In this document: piece by piece, positions 52,510 through 60,470 of the stretch | Position numbering within the stretch: the first letter of the stretch is position 1 | Layout of the letters: the number at the start of each line of letters is the position of its first letter | DNA from: JAVJUS01 sp040220455 | Lineage (GTDB): Bacteria; Pseudomonadota; Alphaproteobacteria; DSM-16000; Inquilinaceae | Direction of reading: 5' to 3' | DNA: 64,000 bases | Assembly: GCA_040220455.1 (NCBI GenBank) | Contig: JAVJUS010000080.1 | Span: 59,919 to 123,918 of the forward strand | Notes under the pieces: generated by a model | Seen by the model: the letters and a program-made list of their open reading frames with translations, nothing else | What the model was told of the DNA's origin: nothing | The model's database searches: none | Program-made: the position numbers and the translations under genes

Positions 52510-53163
52510 ATGTCGTATGTCAGCTATCTCCGCGTCTCGACGGATGCTCAGGGCCGTTCTGGCCTTGGGCTTGAGGCACAGCGCGAGGCGTGCCGCCGGG
52601 CCGCCGGGGACGCGCCGATCATCAGCGAGTATGTAGAGGTGGAATCGGGCCGCGTGGACGACCGGCCGATGCTCCGCGCCGCGATTGACCATGCGAAGAA
52701 GGCCAGAGCGACCGTCCTGTGCGCCAAGCTCGACAGGCTTGGGCGGCGGGCTTCACACGTCCTGACGATATTGGATCGGGCCGATGTGCGGGTTGCCTTC
52801 GCGGACGCTCCGAATGCCAGTGATTTGGAACTCGGGCTGCGTGCGATCATTGCTCAGGAAGAAGCGCGGTTGATATCAGAGCGCACCAAGGCCGGCTTGG
52901 CGGCTGCGAGGGCACGCGGCAAGCGCCTTGGCGGTCTACGGCCGTCTACAAGATCCCGGAATGAGTCGGCCACTGCGGCGGCCCGAGAGCGGGCGGAACG
53001 TCTTCGCCATATCGTGGAACCGCTTCGGCGCAGTGGGGCCACTCTGCAAGGTATAGCGGACGCCCTTGACGCGGCCGGGGTGCGGACGGCGCGTGGCGGA
53101 CGATGGGCACCGCAAACTGTGGCCAACCTTTTGAAGCATCTGGACGGGGCCGAAGCGGCCTAG
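52510..53163 (+). CDS. Serine recombinase (resolvase family)
   Basis: A 217-residue resolvase/invertase. The catalytic Ser is in YLRVSTDAQGRSGLGLEAQR; the arginines of the active site lie in LCAKLDRLGRRASHV and ARLISERTKAGLAAARARGK. The C-terminal HTH is LRRSGATLQGIADALDAAGV with the terminal RGGRWAPQTVANLL. It may resolve multimers of the excised element or invert a segment. ATG 52510 has GGAG eight bases upstream. The repeat-rich origin follows it. Confidence 0.9.
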   Translation: MSYVSYLRVSTDAQGRSGLGLEAQREACRRAAGDAPIISEYVEVESGRVDDRPMLRAAIDHAKKARATVLCAKLDRLGRRASHVLTILDRADVRVAFADAPNASDLELGLRAIIAQEEARLISERTKAGLAAARARGKRLGGLRPSTRSRNESATAAARERAERLRHIVEPLRRSGATLQGIADALDAAGVRTARGGRWAPQTVANLLKHLDGAEAA

Positions 53164-53226
53164 GGGTTGCGCTTCGATTGGATCAAGATGGGGTTGCCCT
53201 CGGATTCCACGTGAACCATGTGTAAA

Positions 53227-53365
53227 ACCGTACCGGTGGATTGGATAATTCGAGAAATATCGAATAATAGGCGTACCTATAAATTGGATTGAAAATTAAA
53301 CTAAAAGGCGTACCGATAGATTGGATTGAAATTGTCTTTAGGGCGTACCTGTAGATCATTTTGAA
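53227..53365. repeat. Four iteron-like direct repeats
   Basis: Consensus GGCGTACCTRTAGATTGG followed by ATTGAA. Copies are at 53270-53293, 53307-53330 and 53342-53365, with a more diverged one at 53227-53248. Spacing between starts is 43, 37 and 35 bp. They occupy the 644-bp intergenic gap before the convergent replication gene, as iterons at plasmid origins do. Confidence 0.7.
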
Positions 53366-53560
53366 TTTTTAGACTCATGCGCGCAAGAATGACGACTCTT
53401 CGATAGATGTCGAAATGTTGGGAGCAATTACCACAGAGCGTGGGCGCCATGAGGTTAGGTTTAGAACCGGATAAGTAGGCCGTGACAATCGGGGAAAAAG
53501 ACTAGCGCCATGATATTCTACGGATTATTCCAAACACTGATTCGAGAAGATATATCCTGG

Positions 53561-53767
53561 TAAGTGTCTCAGTAAGGCACTTACCCTATAGGGGATGAGA
53601 CACTTAGACACTCTCATAACTCATTGAAATTGCTACCTTTTTCTGAGAGTGTCTAAGTGTCTCAGTGGGCTTTGCCGGTGAGACACTTAGACACTCTCTA
53701 TTTTTCCAGGTATATCAAATACTTAGAGTGTCTAACACCCCCCCCTTAGACACTCTTAGACACTCTG
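53561..53767. repeat. Cluster of inverted 21-bp repeats, putative origin
   Basis: The 21-mer starting TGAGACACTTAGACAC is found at 53596-53616, inverted at 53644-53664, and again forward at 53679-53699 (one change). Partial copies are at 53561-53573, 53724-53734 and 53746-53766. The first pair could form a long stem-loop. The cluster abuts the 3' end of the replication gene at 53808. Together with the iterons this is a plausible origin. Confidence 0.65.
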
Positions 53768-53807
53768 ACCATTCCGCGCCTGTCACGCGGAGGTATTTTC
53801 CCACCTG

Positions 53808-55985
53808 TCACGGTTCTTCCTCATCTGTCGGCCACACTTCATCCAACATGGCGCGTGCTTTTCCAAACTCGAAGGTGTACGAATTTCCCTTGCCTCGCTT
53901 TTTAATCAGACAATGCCCGGTGTCATAATCCAGCGTCGTTTCAGGGCCGAGTTCGCCCAGATGCCGTAGCACGGTGCCGACCTTGCCGGCCTGATACTCG
54001 CCCCACTGCTGACCGGCCATATGCGTTGCGATGCGCCGGGACGTGAAGGCACCGCTTTCACCCCGGTCGCGCAAGTCTCCCATGGCCAGCTCGACAGCGT
54101 GCGCAATGCGTTGGAGCCGCTCATGGCGATCCGGGTCGGCATCGTCGTCACCATAGCGATTCCCCCCGGCGGCGACGAACACCGGACCATATGTCGGCCG
54201 GTTGCCGATTGCCGGGTCGGCTGTGTGGCCGATCTTCACGACCTTCCGCCGCAATATTATCGATGTGCCAAGCCCTTGACCTTTGATGCGCTTGACGAAA
54301 AACCGAACGTGATCCGGCGGCAGGGCTTCGGTCGTGCCCTGGATGATCGTCGTGGTCCGATTCATTGTCTGGCCGGTGCCGAAGACCTTTTCGGGATCGG
54401 ACTCCGGCGGGTGTGTTGCGGTAATCACGGGTCCATTCAGCGCAGGCATGATGTAATCAGTCAGGTGTTTTATAACCTTGTTCATGTCCTTGTCGCTGAT
54501 TTGATCCGCATTGCCAACAGCCGTTTGCCACGTATCCAGTAGAAGAACGGTCGGCTTCCCTCCATACGTTTCTTTTATGTATCGGGAGAACATCTTGCAT
54601 TCAGACTCGTTGGTAAGATCCGGTACATAGTCCAGGCGATGAAGGCGCTTCATCTTGTCGGCGCCATACTCGACACACCACGCCTGTAACATTGATTGCG
54701 CACTCGCCGGGTCTTCTCCGAGTCCAAGTATGACGTTGTAACCTTTCTTAAGAGGAAAACCGTTGTGATAGTCCAAATCAGAGGAAAGCCGAATGGCGAT
54801 ATCAACAAGAAAGGTCGATTTACCCCCGCCTCTTGGCATGTTTATCATTATAAGATCTTTGTCCCGCATAAATCCCGGGATCAGGTAATCTAAATCAGTT
54901 CCGGAATTCAGCGCATCTCTATTTCTCGCACTTATTGAATTAAGATATTTGCGGAAATTGTTATATTGATGATCGACATCGTTTGAACCGTCTAATGAAC
55001 TAGTCTCATCATTATCATTGGAGTTTTCATTCATAAAGGCGATAGTAGAAATATCCTGACATTCATCGCATTCATAATCGTTTAAATATTGGACACCCTT
55101 CGATCCGGCCTGGCCAGACGCATACTCGTAAGCATTGTGCGCCACATTGGCGAGCTCGGCCGGCTCCCATGGCGGCTCGCATCGGTCATTCCAGCCGTCA
55201 TCTTCCTGCACCAAGTCGAGGGCCTTGGCCTCACTGATGCCGAAGTCGCGAAGCTGGAAGAACGTCACGACGGTATGATCGTCGCCGTTCTGGCCCTGTA
55301 TCGCCGGGGGCCGCTGCGCTAGCCACGCGCGGGCCAATTGGACGTTCGCGAGAGTGTCCAGCCGGTCGGGTTCGATATCGCGATGTTCGGCCTTCTCAGA
55401 GCCGCCGTGACGCATCCTGTCGAGGCACCAGGGGGGCGCGCTGGCCACCGGCAGGGTCGTTTCCACTGTATAGCTACCGGGCTTGTCCGATTGCTTGCAC
55501 AAGCCCTCTACAAGCTCGCTACCGGGTCCAACGACATAGCCGCCCGATCCCCGCACGTCCACGCCCGGTCCGAAGCTCGAATGATTGCCAACAGGATACG
55601 GAGTCATCAGATAAAGATGCTTCCCGCCTGACGGCGTCCGAACAGTGAAGGTCTCGACTGAGCCATGCTCAAGCTCTAAAGCACCGAACGTTTCTTCACC
55701 ATCAATATTCTTGTCAGGCTTCTTATCGAGATCGACGATTACGCCCGTGTCCATCGGACAGATGCCGTAATTCATACCTTCTCTATACTTGAACCAGTTT
55801 TTTATTGTCTCTGAATCGGTCGTGGCCAGTTCGGTCCAGGATTCACCCTTTACAGGTGATTTCGAACCCTTGCTAAGAGGGAATATGTGAAATCCTTTTT
55901 GAGCGAGGTATAAAGCCCAATCGCACTTAGAAAAATTTGTAGCGCCGGCTACAGCGGTCTTGACTTTATCGGTAACAGTAGTCAT
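53808..55985 (-). CDS. Primase-polymerase/RecA-fold helicase replication protein
   Basis: A 725-residue fusion. Residues 20-190 are a bifunctional primase/polymerase domain: VIVDLDKKPD (metal-binding Asp85, Asp87), TPSGGKHLYL and VDVRGSGGYVVGPGS. After a linker, residues 365-620 form a RepA-like ATPase with Walker A MPRGGGKST (about 383-391) and Walker B VLLLDTW. The C-terminal part (SRRIATHMAGQQWGEYQAGKV) could be a winged helix. It would initiate and drive autonomous replication of the element. The repeat clusters at 53227-53767 lie immediately beyond its 3' end. Confidence 0.85.
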   Translation of the reverse strand: MTTVTDKVKTAVAGATNFSKCDWALYLAQKGFHIFPLSKGSKSPVKGESWTELATTDSETIKNWFKYREGMNYGICPMDTGVIVDLDKKPDKNIDGEETFGALELEHGSVETFTVRTPSGGKHLYLMTPYPVGNHSSFGPGVDVRGSGGYVVGPGSELVEGLCKQSDKPGSYTVETTLPVASAPPWCLDRMRHGGSEKAEHRDIEPDRLDTLANVQLARAWLAQRPPAIQGQNGDDHTVVTFFQLRDFGISEAKALDLVQEDDGWNDRCEPPWEPAELANVAHNAYEYASGQAGSKGVQYLNDYECDECQDISTIAFMNENSNDNDETSSLDGSNDVDHQYNNFRKYLNSISARNRDALNSGTDLDYLIPGFMRDKDLIMINMPRGGGKSTFLVDIAIRLSSDLDYHNGFPLKKGYNVILGLGEDPASAQSMLQAWCVEYGADKMKRLHRLDYVPDLTNESECKMFSRYIKETYGGKPTVLLLDTWQTAVGNADQISDKDMNKVIKHLTDYIMPALNGPVITATHPPESDPEKVFGTGQTMNRTTTIIQGTTEALPPDHVRFFVKRIKGQGLGTSIILRRKVVKIGHTADPAIGNRPTYGPVFVAAGGNRYGDDDADPDRHERLQRIAHAVELAMGDLRDRGESGAFTSRRIATHMAGQQWGEYQAGKVGTVLRHLGELGPETTLDYDTGHCLIKKRGKGNSYTFEFGKARAMLDEVWPTDEEEP

Positions 55986-56077
55986 TTTAAACTCACTCTT
56001 ATTCGGGGGTACATGGCTCGAATGCGGAAGTTATAGGTACTTGCTATATCTTCACATCTAAATGTCCTCAAACTCTC

Positions 56078-56110
56078 AGTCCCGCTTCAAAGATCACTTG
56101 AGGCGGGACT
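56078..56110. terminator. Strong hairpin at the 3' end of the zinc-finger gene
   Basis: AGTCCCGCTTCAA (56078-56090) pairs with TTGAGGCGGGACT (56098-56110) with one mismatch. On the plus strand it is followed by TTTTCTTCTTTT. The minus-strand gene ends in its loop. It would terminate plus-strand transcription best, and may protect the minus-strand genes from read-through. Confidence 0.5.
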
Positions 56111-56342
56111 TTTCTTCTTTTGCCTTGGCTAACTCGCGAACTCGCTTACGATCCGACCTGCAACGCTGGCAACGTCTCGTCGGATAGGTCGGGATTGTCT
56201 TATTCGGACTGGTAAAGGTGTAGGGTGTTCCACAATCCACACAACTACCGCGCCATTTCACAAGATGGTGAAATCCGGCGAATTCAATCATTTGATCTTT
56301 ATAAAGCCAGCGGTAAGCCGGCGGTTCAATGTTGATCCACAT
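56094..56342 (-). CDS. Small zinc-ribbon protein
   Basis: An 82-residue protein with two CxxC knuckles, SCVDCGTPYTF and RRCQRCRSDRKR, and a basic C-terminal helix. A nucleic-acid-binding role is probable. Its start overlaps the end of the AlpA-like gene by 17 bases. Confidence 0.65.
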   Translation of the reverse strand: MWINIEPPAYRWLYKDQMIEFAGFHHLVKWRGSCVDCGTPYTFTSPNKTIPTYPTRRCQRCRSDRKRVRELAKAKEEKSRLK

Positions 56343-56682
56343 TTTGATTCAATCCTTTGACTCTATCCAGCTTGTATAAATAACCGAAACCTTTTTCAAT
56401 CTTCCTGTCCGCCCACTCTAAAAAGTCCGCAGTGTCGCAAATCCATGTCGGCTTTTCATTACGTTCGCGGCGTCCACGCTGCTCGAAGGGCATCGGATCG
56501 TTTGTCTTTTTCAAGATCAAATACCTTACATTCCGTGGCGTACAATTCAGCATTTCCGCCACTTCGATAACCCGAAGCTCCGGTAATTCGTCAATCAAGT
56601 CTTCTCTTGTGATATGACCATCAATGAACAGTCGAATTGTCTTTAAGCGACCTTCAAGGTTCAGGAAATTATCGGAAGCCAT
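56326..56682 (-). CDS. AlpA/excisionase-like helix-turn-helix protein
   Basis: A 118-residue protein. RVIEVAEMLNCTPRNVRYLI is a MerR/AlpA-type helix-turn-helix, followed by WICDTADFLEWADRKI, like the wing and tail of phage excisionase or AlpA regulators. ATG 56682 follows GGAG. It lies upstream of the replication gene on the same strand, and may activate it or act in excision. In satellites, AlpA controls int and replication genes; this is inference here. Confidence 0.65.
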   Translation of the reverse strand: MASDNFLNLEGRLKTIRLFIDGHITREDLIDELPELRVIEVAEMLNCTPRNVRYLILKKTNDPMPFEQRGRRERNEKPTWICDTADFLEWADRKIEKGFGYLYKLDRVKGLNQNVDQH

Positions 56683-56688
56683 AATCAA

Positions 56689-57000
56689 ACTCCAATTTCT
56701 CTATGTGGACAAAGTTCGTGATATGTTCCTAACAGGTTTAGAAGCAGTTTGTCAAATGTCAGGTGAGGAAATCGTGAATTTTTTGAATCTGTAGGTAAAG
56801 TTTGGAGTAAAGTTTAGAGTTTTGATGTGAGTATATTTTAAGAACGGAAAATTTTCGGCGTGATCCATTGACTATCGAACGGCGTCTACCCATGTCCACG
56901 CTGCCAGCCGGGGTCACGTGATCGACTTGACCATTGTACCCATGGACTCCATGCAAAATTTGTCCATTCGGCCCCGGCTGGCACTCTGAAACGTCAAAAG
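56689..57000. promoter_or_regulatory. AT-rich control region with a long inverted repeat
   Basis: Between the AlpA-like gene and the 57348 gene. TGCCAGCCGGGG (56902-56913) is the exact inverse of CCCCGGCTGGCA (56972-56983), enclosing 58 bp. The left part (56755-56850) is AT-rich with direct AAAGTTT repeats and probably carries the promoter of the AlpA-like gene. Confidence 0.45.
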
Positions 57001-57348
57001 CTATCCGTCTTTGGCCGTCTTTTTATCGAGGCCACATCTGATCTTTTCGAGGCGGTCGATTTCAGCCTGCTGGCCGCTCACGTCCTCGACTACATAGCCA
57101 TGAATGCGATTTTCCGGGCACCGTAGTTTCTTGAGAAACTCATTCGCGGTAGCCTCACGGTCTTCGAACGGCTTGGTGTACTCATAGAATGCGATGCGGC
57201 CACGGCTGAACCGGTCGGAGTTCAGCACCGCGATGAAGGGAAGGTCCTCTTCATGATATTCTCGCCAACCGTCCGGCGGCTCGAAAATCGTATCTCCATC
57301 AGTCAGATATACCTGTAAAATCAGCGGCTTATTATTCGCCTGCACCAT
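57001..57348 (-). CDS. Hypothetical protein of the integrated element
   Basis: A 115-residue soluble protein (starts MVQANNKPLILQVYLTDGDT). Mixed beta/alpha pattern with a C-terminal helix (QQAEIDRLEKIRCGLDKKTA). AGGAGT lies before ATG 57348. Not recognised. Located between integrase and AlpA-like genes, it could be regulatory. Confidence 0.58.
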   Translation of the reverse strand: MVQANNKPLILQVYLTDGDTIFEPPDGWREYHEEDLPFIAVLNSDRFSRGRIAFYEYTKPFEDREATANEFLKKLRCPENRIHGYVVEDVSGQQAEIDRLEKIRCGLDKKTAKDG

Positions 57349-57465
57349 CTTCCGACTCCTTCGACTATCGTGGAGCCGTCAGGTTGCACGCGGGGCCGTT
57401 AATTCGTCATGAAAGCGCTGGTTCTTCCTATCAACCTGGCGATATCGAGCGGGTAGGGCGCCCGA

Positions 57466-58818
57466 TTAGGTGTGGCGTTCCGACGGTAGCTCACCCGTCC
57501 GGTAGTTGGACAAATCGACCTGTCCAAGCACGTCAAGCGCCGCCTCTATGGCAGCCTTTTTCTCCCGTAATTGCCGATGTTTAGCGCCATATCTGTCGGC
57601 AATCGATGAACTCGCATGGCCCATGAGTTCATCCTGAATGTGATTTGCACATTCACTTGTTCTGAGAGCTTCCTTGAATGTGTGCCTCATTGAATACGCG
57701 GTCAGGCGCCTGCTCTTCGGTATGCCCGCGCGGCGAAGTGTGTTGTTGAGAGTGGCGCTCGCGTTCGTAGGACTGTTCGCATACGAGAAGACGGGCAGGG
57801 TCTCCGGGTCTCCTGAACTGCCACGCTGAGCGCGCCGGATAGCCTGTTCGACGGTCGGCAACAGGCGGTCGGCCACGGGAATGATGCGTTGCCGTGCTAA
57901 GGTTTTCAGGTCACGCAACCGGTTCGGCCGGATCACGAGATACGGTGTCGGCTCATTCGAGAAGATGTCAGCAACGGCCAGGCCCGTTATCTCCGAGAGG
58001 CTACAACCGGTATATTGTAAAAAGCGGATTAGCTGGACAGTCTCGGGGCGGATGCGCTTGTTCTCCGCGATGTATGAATCGATAAGTTCCAGGTGCTGGA
58101 TATGAAATGGCGCCCGATCTTCCACATTTCCTCGGGCATCGGGGATCTTCTGATGCGAAAACGGATTCTGTTTGTTTATCTCGTAGTCTCGTAACCATTC
58201 CGAGTATATTGATTTCATCGCATTGAGCCGTCGCAGGATCGTCCCTGGCGCCTGACCCTTATCCTGGCAAGCGTTGATCCACTTCAGAACGTCGGATCGG
58301 GTCAGGTCACTCGCTACCTTGTCAGTGACAACCGCGACAAGGCTCCTGAATGCGATTTCTGGCGGCTTCGGGTCACGGCGCGGATAGCGTTCGGGCAGGC
58401 TCGACAACCGGGGCGACGGGGTAGGGAGACGGCCGCCGTGTTCCACGGCTGCAATGGTTTTCGCCAGTTCTGAGTCGAGCGCCTTACCCTCACTGGATAG
58501 GAGTTCCAGCAGCCCATAACGCTCGGACGGTTCGAGGGTCAGGATATCGGCCGCCCGGCTTTCGATCCGGCTGATCGTCACCGCGTCAATGACCTCACCG
58601 GCGCGGACCCGGCTAATTAGCTGATCGTGGTCGGCTGCAAGCTGTTCGCACGCGGCAACTACGAGGGAATACCGCGTCCGCCGTGGGAAGCTCTTGATCC
58701 AGGCTGACTTGCCGCCAAGGAACGGGCGCACGTCGCTGGGGACGGTTCGACGGTACTTGTAAGGACCGCCCTCGGGGCCGTGGAGGAAGGGGACGCTTCG
58801 ACGGCTGATCCGGCCCAT
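57466..58818 (-). CDS. int: Tyrosine recombinase integrase with altered catalytic residues
   Basis: A 450-residue integrase adjacent to tRNA-Thr. The core-binding domain is about 150-235 and the catalytic domain follows. Box I reads QYTGCSLSEITGL, so the first catalytic Arg is Ser273. Box II is YSMRHTF: Tyr375 replaces His, while Arg378 is kept. His401 (LMGHAS) and the nucleophile Tyr410 (ADRYG) are present, and a Lys candidate is at 305. Loss of Arg I would usually cripple cleavage, so the element may be locked in place or use a divergent site. The start is 98 bp from attR. Confidence 0.88.
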   Translation of the reverse strand: MGRISRRSVPFLHGPEGGPYKYRRTVPSDVRPFLGGKSAWIKSFPRRTRYSLVVAACEQLAADHDQLISRVRAGEVIDAVTISRIESRAADILTLEPSERYGLLELLSSEGKALDSELAKTIAAVEHGGRLPTPSPRLSSLPERYPRRDPKPPEIAFRSLVAVVTDKVASDLTRSDVLKWINACQDKGQAPGTILRRLNAMKSIYSEWLRDYEINKQNPFSHQKIPDARGNVEDRAPFHIQHLELIDSYIAENKRIRPETVQLIRFLQYTGCSLSEITGLAVADIFSNEPTPYLVIRPNRLRDLKTLARQRIIPVADRLLPTVEQAIRRAQRGSSGDPETLPVFSYANSPTNASATLNNTLRRAGIPKSRRLTAYSMRHTFKEALRTSECANHIQDELMGHASSSIADRYGAKHRQLREKKAAIEAALDVLGQVDLSNYRTGELPSERHT

Positions 58819-58847
58819 GAAACCGACCCTCTGTCATCTGGATCGGC

Positions 58848-58873
58848 CTTTCATACCAAAATTCATACCAACT
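58848..58873. repeat. Integrase arm-type site, right
   Basis: Identical to 46000-46025 and containing two copies of TTCATACCA. It sits between the integrase start and attR. Direct orientation relative to the left copy. Confidence 0.65.
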
Positions 58874-58915
58874 GTCATCAAGAATGGCGGAAAACGGCGG
58901 GTTTCGGGGCCAAAA

Positions 58916-58937
58916 TGGTGCCGGCTGAGGGATTCGA
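58916..58937. other. attR within the tRNA-Thr 3' end
   Basis: The 22 bases are shared with attL (45928-45949). The tRNA here remains complete, so integration preserved its function. Confidence 0.88.
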
Positions 58938-58991
58938 ACCCCCGACATCGTGATTACAAATCACGCGCTCTACCAGCTGAGCTAAGCCGGC
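58916..58991 (-). tRNA. tRNA-Thr(UGU)
   Basis: Acceptor arms GCCGGCT/AGCCGGC pair exactly, the D arm is GCTCAGCTGGTAGAGC, the anticodon loop TTTGTAA gives UGU, and the T arm contains GGTTCGAATCC. The encoded CCA end is present at 58916-58918. It is the integration site of the element. Confidence 0.96.
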
Positions 58992-59189
58992 CACCGTGAA
59001 GCCGACAGTAGCCGGCGGCGGCGGGGCGGGCAAGCCGGGGACGTCGCGGCGGGCCGCCGGCCGGGTTGTGCATGACCTGTGGACAAGCGCGGACGCTGAC
59101 ATCAAATCAATGCCGAGAGTCGTGGACGGCGACACGGAGTCGCGTTTAGATCAGGGCGATCATAGCGACGGCTGCCGGAGGACGCGGCC

Positions 59190-60470
59190 ATGGTATCGAC
59201 GCGACCGCGTCCCTTGTCGCCGCCCCTCGGGGCCGATTCTCGACACGCAGCGCCGGCCGCATCCGGGGCGCGACCGTACCCCGGCTTGGCGGAGACCGGG
59301 CCGCTCTGCCTGGTCGGCGGCGGCGCGGTGGCCCATGCGCTGGCGGCCATGGCCGGCGCGGCCGGGCAGGCGGAAATCCGCGTCCTGACCCGGCGGCCCG
59401 CCGTCTGGAGCGGGACGGTTCGCGCGGTCTACCGCGAGACGCTGGTGCTCGACGGCGCGATCGACCGGGTCGGCGCCGAGGCGGGCGAGCTCGTGCCCGG
59501 CGCGGGCCTCGTCCTCATCGCCGCGCCCGCCTTTGCCTGGGAGCCGTTGCTGCGGGCGGTCGCGCCGCATCTCTCCCCCGGCGCAGCGGTCGGGATAGCG
59601 GGCGGGGGATGCGGCTTCGACTGGCTCGCGCGCGGCCTTCTGGGGCCGGCGCATCCGGTCTTCGCTCTGCAGCTCTGCCCGGTCAACGCGCGCCTGCGCG
59701 AGCCGGGGCGCGAAGTGGCGGTCGCGGGCGTGCGCGGCACGGTCGGCCTCGCCGCCGACCCGCCGTCGAGCGCGCCCGGACTGGCGGCGCGGGTGAGCGC
59801 CGTGCTGGGCCTGACGGTCGAGCCGCTCTCGCACCCGCTGGAGGTGACGCTGGCGCCGGGCAACGCCGCCTTCCACGGCGCCCGGCTCTACGGCCTGTTC
59901 GGGCCCGGCGCGCCGCCGGTCCGGCCGGGCACCGGCTTCTACGCCGATTGGGACGACCGGTCCTCGGAGATCTACCTGGCGCTCGACGCGGAGCTCGGCG
60001 CCCTGCGGCGGGCGACCGGCCTGCCGCTCGCGGGCGCCCGGCCGGTGACGGAGAGGCTGGGCGTCGCGACCGCGTCGGAGATGACGGCGGTAATCCGCGC
60101 CATCCCCTCGCTCCAGGGCATCCCGGCGCCGGCGGCCCCCGCCCGGTCCGGGGAGCCGGCCTGCCGCGCCGATCCCGGCCACCGGTTCTTCCGGGAGGAC
60201 ATTCCCCACGGCCTTGCCGTGCTGCGCGCGGTGGCCGATCTGCTGGACGTGCGGGTGCCCGTCATCGATCGCGTGCTGCGCTGGGGCGAGGCGCTGGTGG
60301 GGCTCGACCTGGTCACGGCACGGGGCGTCGACGGCGGCGATACCCGCCATCTGCCCCTGCCGGCCCGCGCGGGCATCGTCGACCGCACGGGCCTTATCGG
60401 AGCGGCCGCCGCCATCGCCTCGGACGAGCGGGCCGGCCCCGGCCTGGCGGCGGCCGGCCGCCCGGCGTGA
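59190..60470 (+). CDS. Opine dehydrogenase-like protein 1
   Basis: A 426-residue NAD(P)-dependent dehydrogenase of the octopine/nopaline dehydrogenase family. The Rossmann motif CLVGGGAVAHALAAMAG starts at about 40 after a disordered N-terminus. FYADWDDRSSEIYLALDAEL and HRFFREDIPHGLAVLRAVAD, then PVIDRVLRWGEALVG, belong to the C-terminal catalytic domain. Opine dehydrogenases reductively join an amino acid and a 2-oxo acid. ATG 59190 follows GGAGGAC. It overlaps the methyltransferase gene by four bases and has a paralogue at 62309. Confidence 0.82.
   Translation: MVSTRPRPLSPPLGADSRHAAPAASGARPYPGLAETGPLCLVGGGAVAHALAAMAGAAGQAEIRVLTRRPAVWSGTVRAVYRETLVLDGAIDRVGAEAGELVPGAGLVLIAAPAFAWEPLLRAVAPHLSPGAAVGIAGGGCGFDWLARGLLGPAHPVFALQLCPVNARLREPGREVAVAGVRGTVGLAADPPSSAPGLAARVSAVLGLTVEPLSHPLEVTLAPGNAAFHGARLYGLFGPGAPPVRPGTGFYADWDDRSSEIYLALDAELGALRRATGLPLAGARPVTERLGVATASEMTAVIRAIPSLQGIPAPAAPARSGEPACRADPGHRFFREDIPHGLAVLRAVADLLDVRVPVIDRVLRWGEALVGLDLVTARGVDGGDTRHLPLPARAGIVDRTGLIGAAAAIASDERAGPGLAAAGRPA

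Larger units (their letters stand above)
45928..58937. mobile_element. Integrated ~13-kb satellite-like element in tRNA-Thr
   Basis: A 22-bp direct repeat, identical to the 3' end of tRNA-Thr, bounds the region at 45928-45949 and 58916-58937. Between them DNA is clearly lower in GC than the flanks, and gene content is mobile: integrase next to the tRNA, AlpA-like protein, primase/helicase with repeat-rich origin, resolvase and terminase-small-subunit-like protein. No capsid, portal, tail or lysis gene is seen. Phage satellite (PICI-like) fits best; a plasmid-derived integrative element is the alternative. Confidence 0.88.

Noticed and set aside
53227..53767. CRISPR array
   Set aside because: Repeat spacing is irregular, copies alternate in orientation and spacers are too short; no cas gene is present. 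An origin fits better.
45928..58937. Complete prophage
   Set aside because: No portal, capsid, tail, large terminase or lysis gene can be recognised in 13 kb.
58817..58999. Plus-strand 60-codon frame over the tRNA
   Set aside because: It translates the tRNA-Thr complement and the att region, a common false gene.
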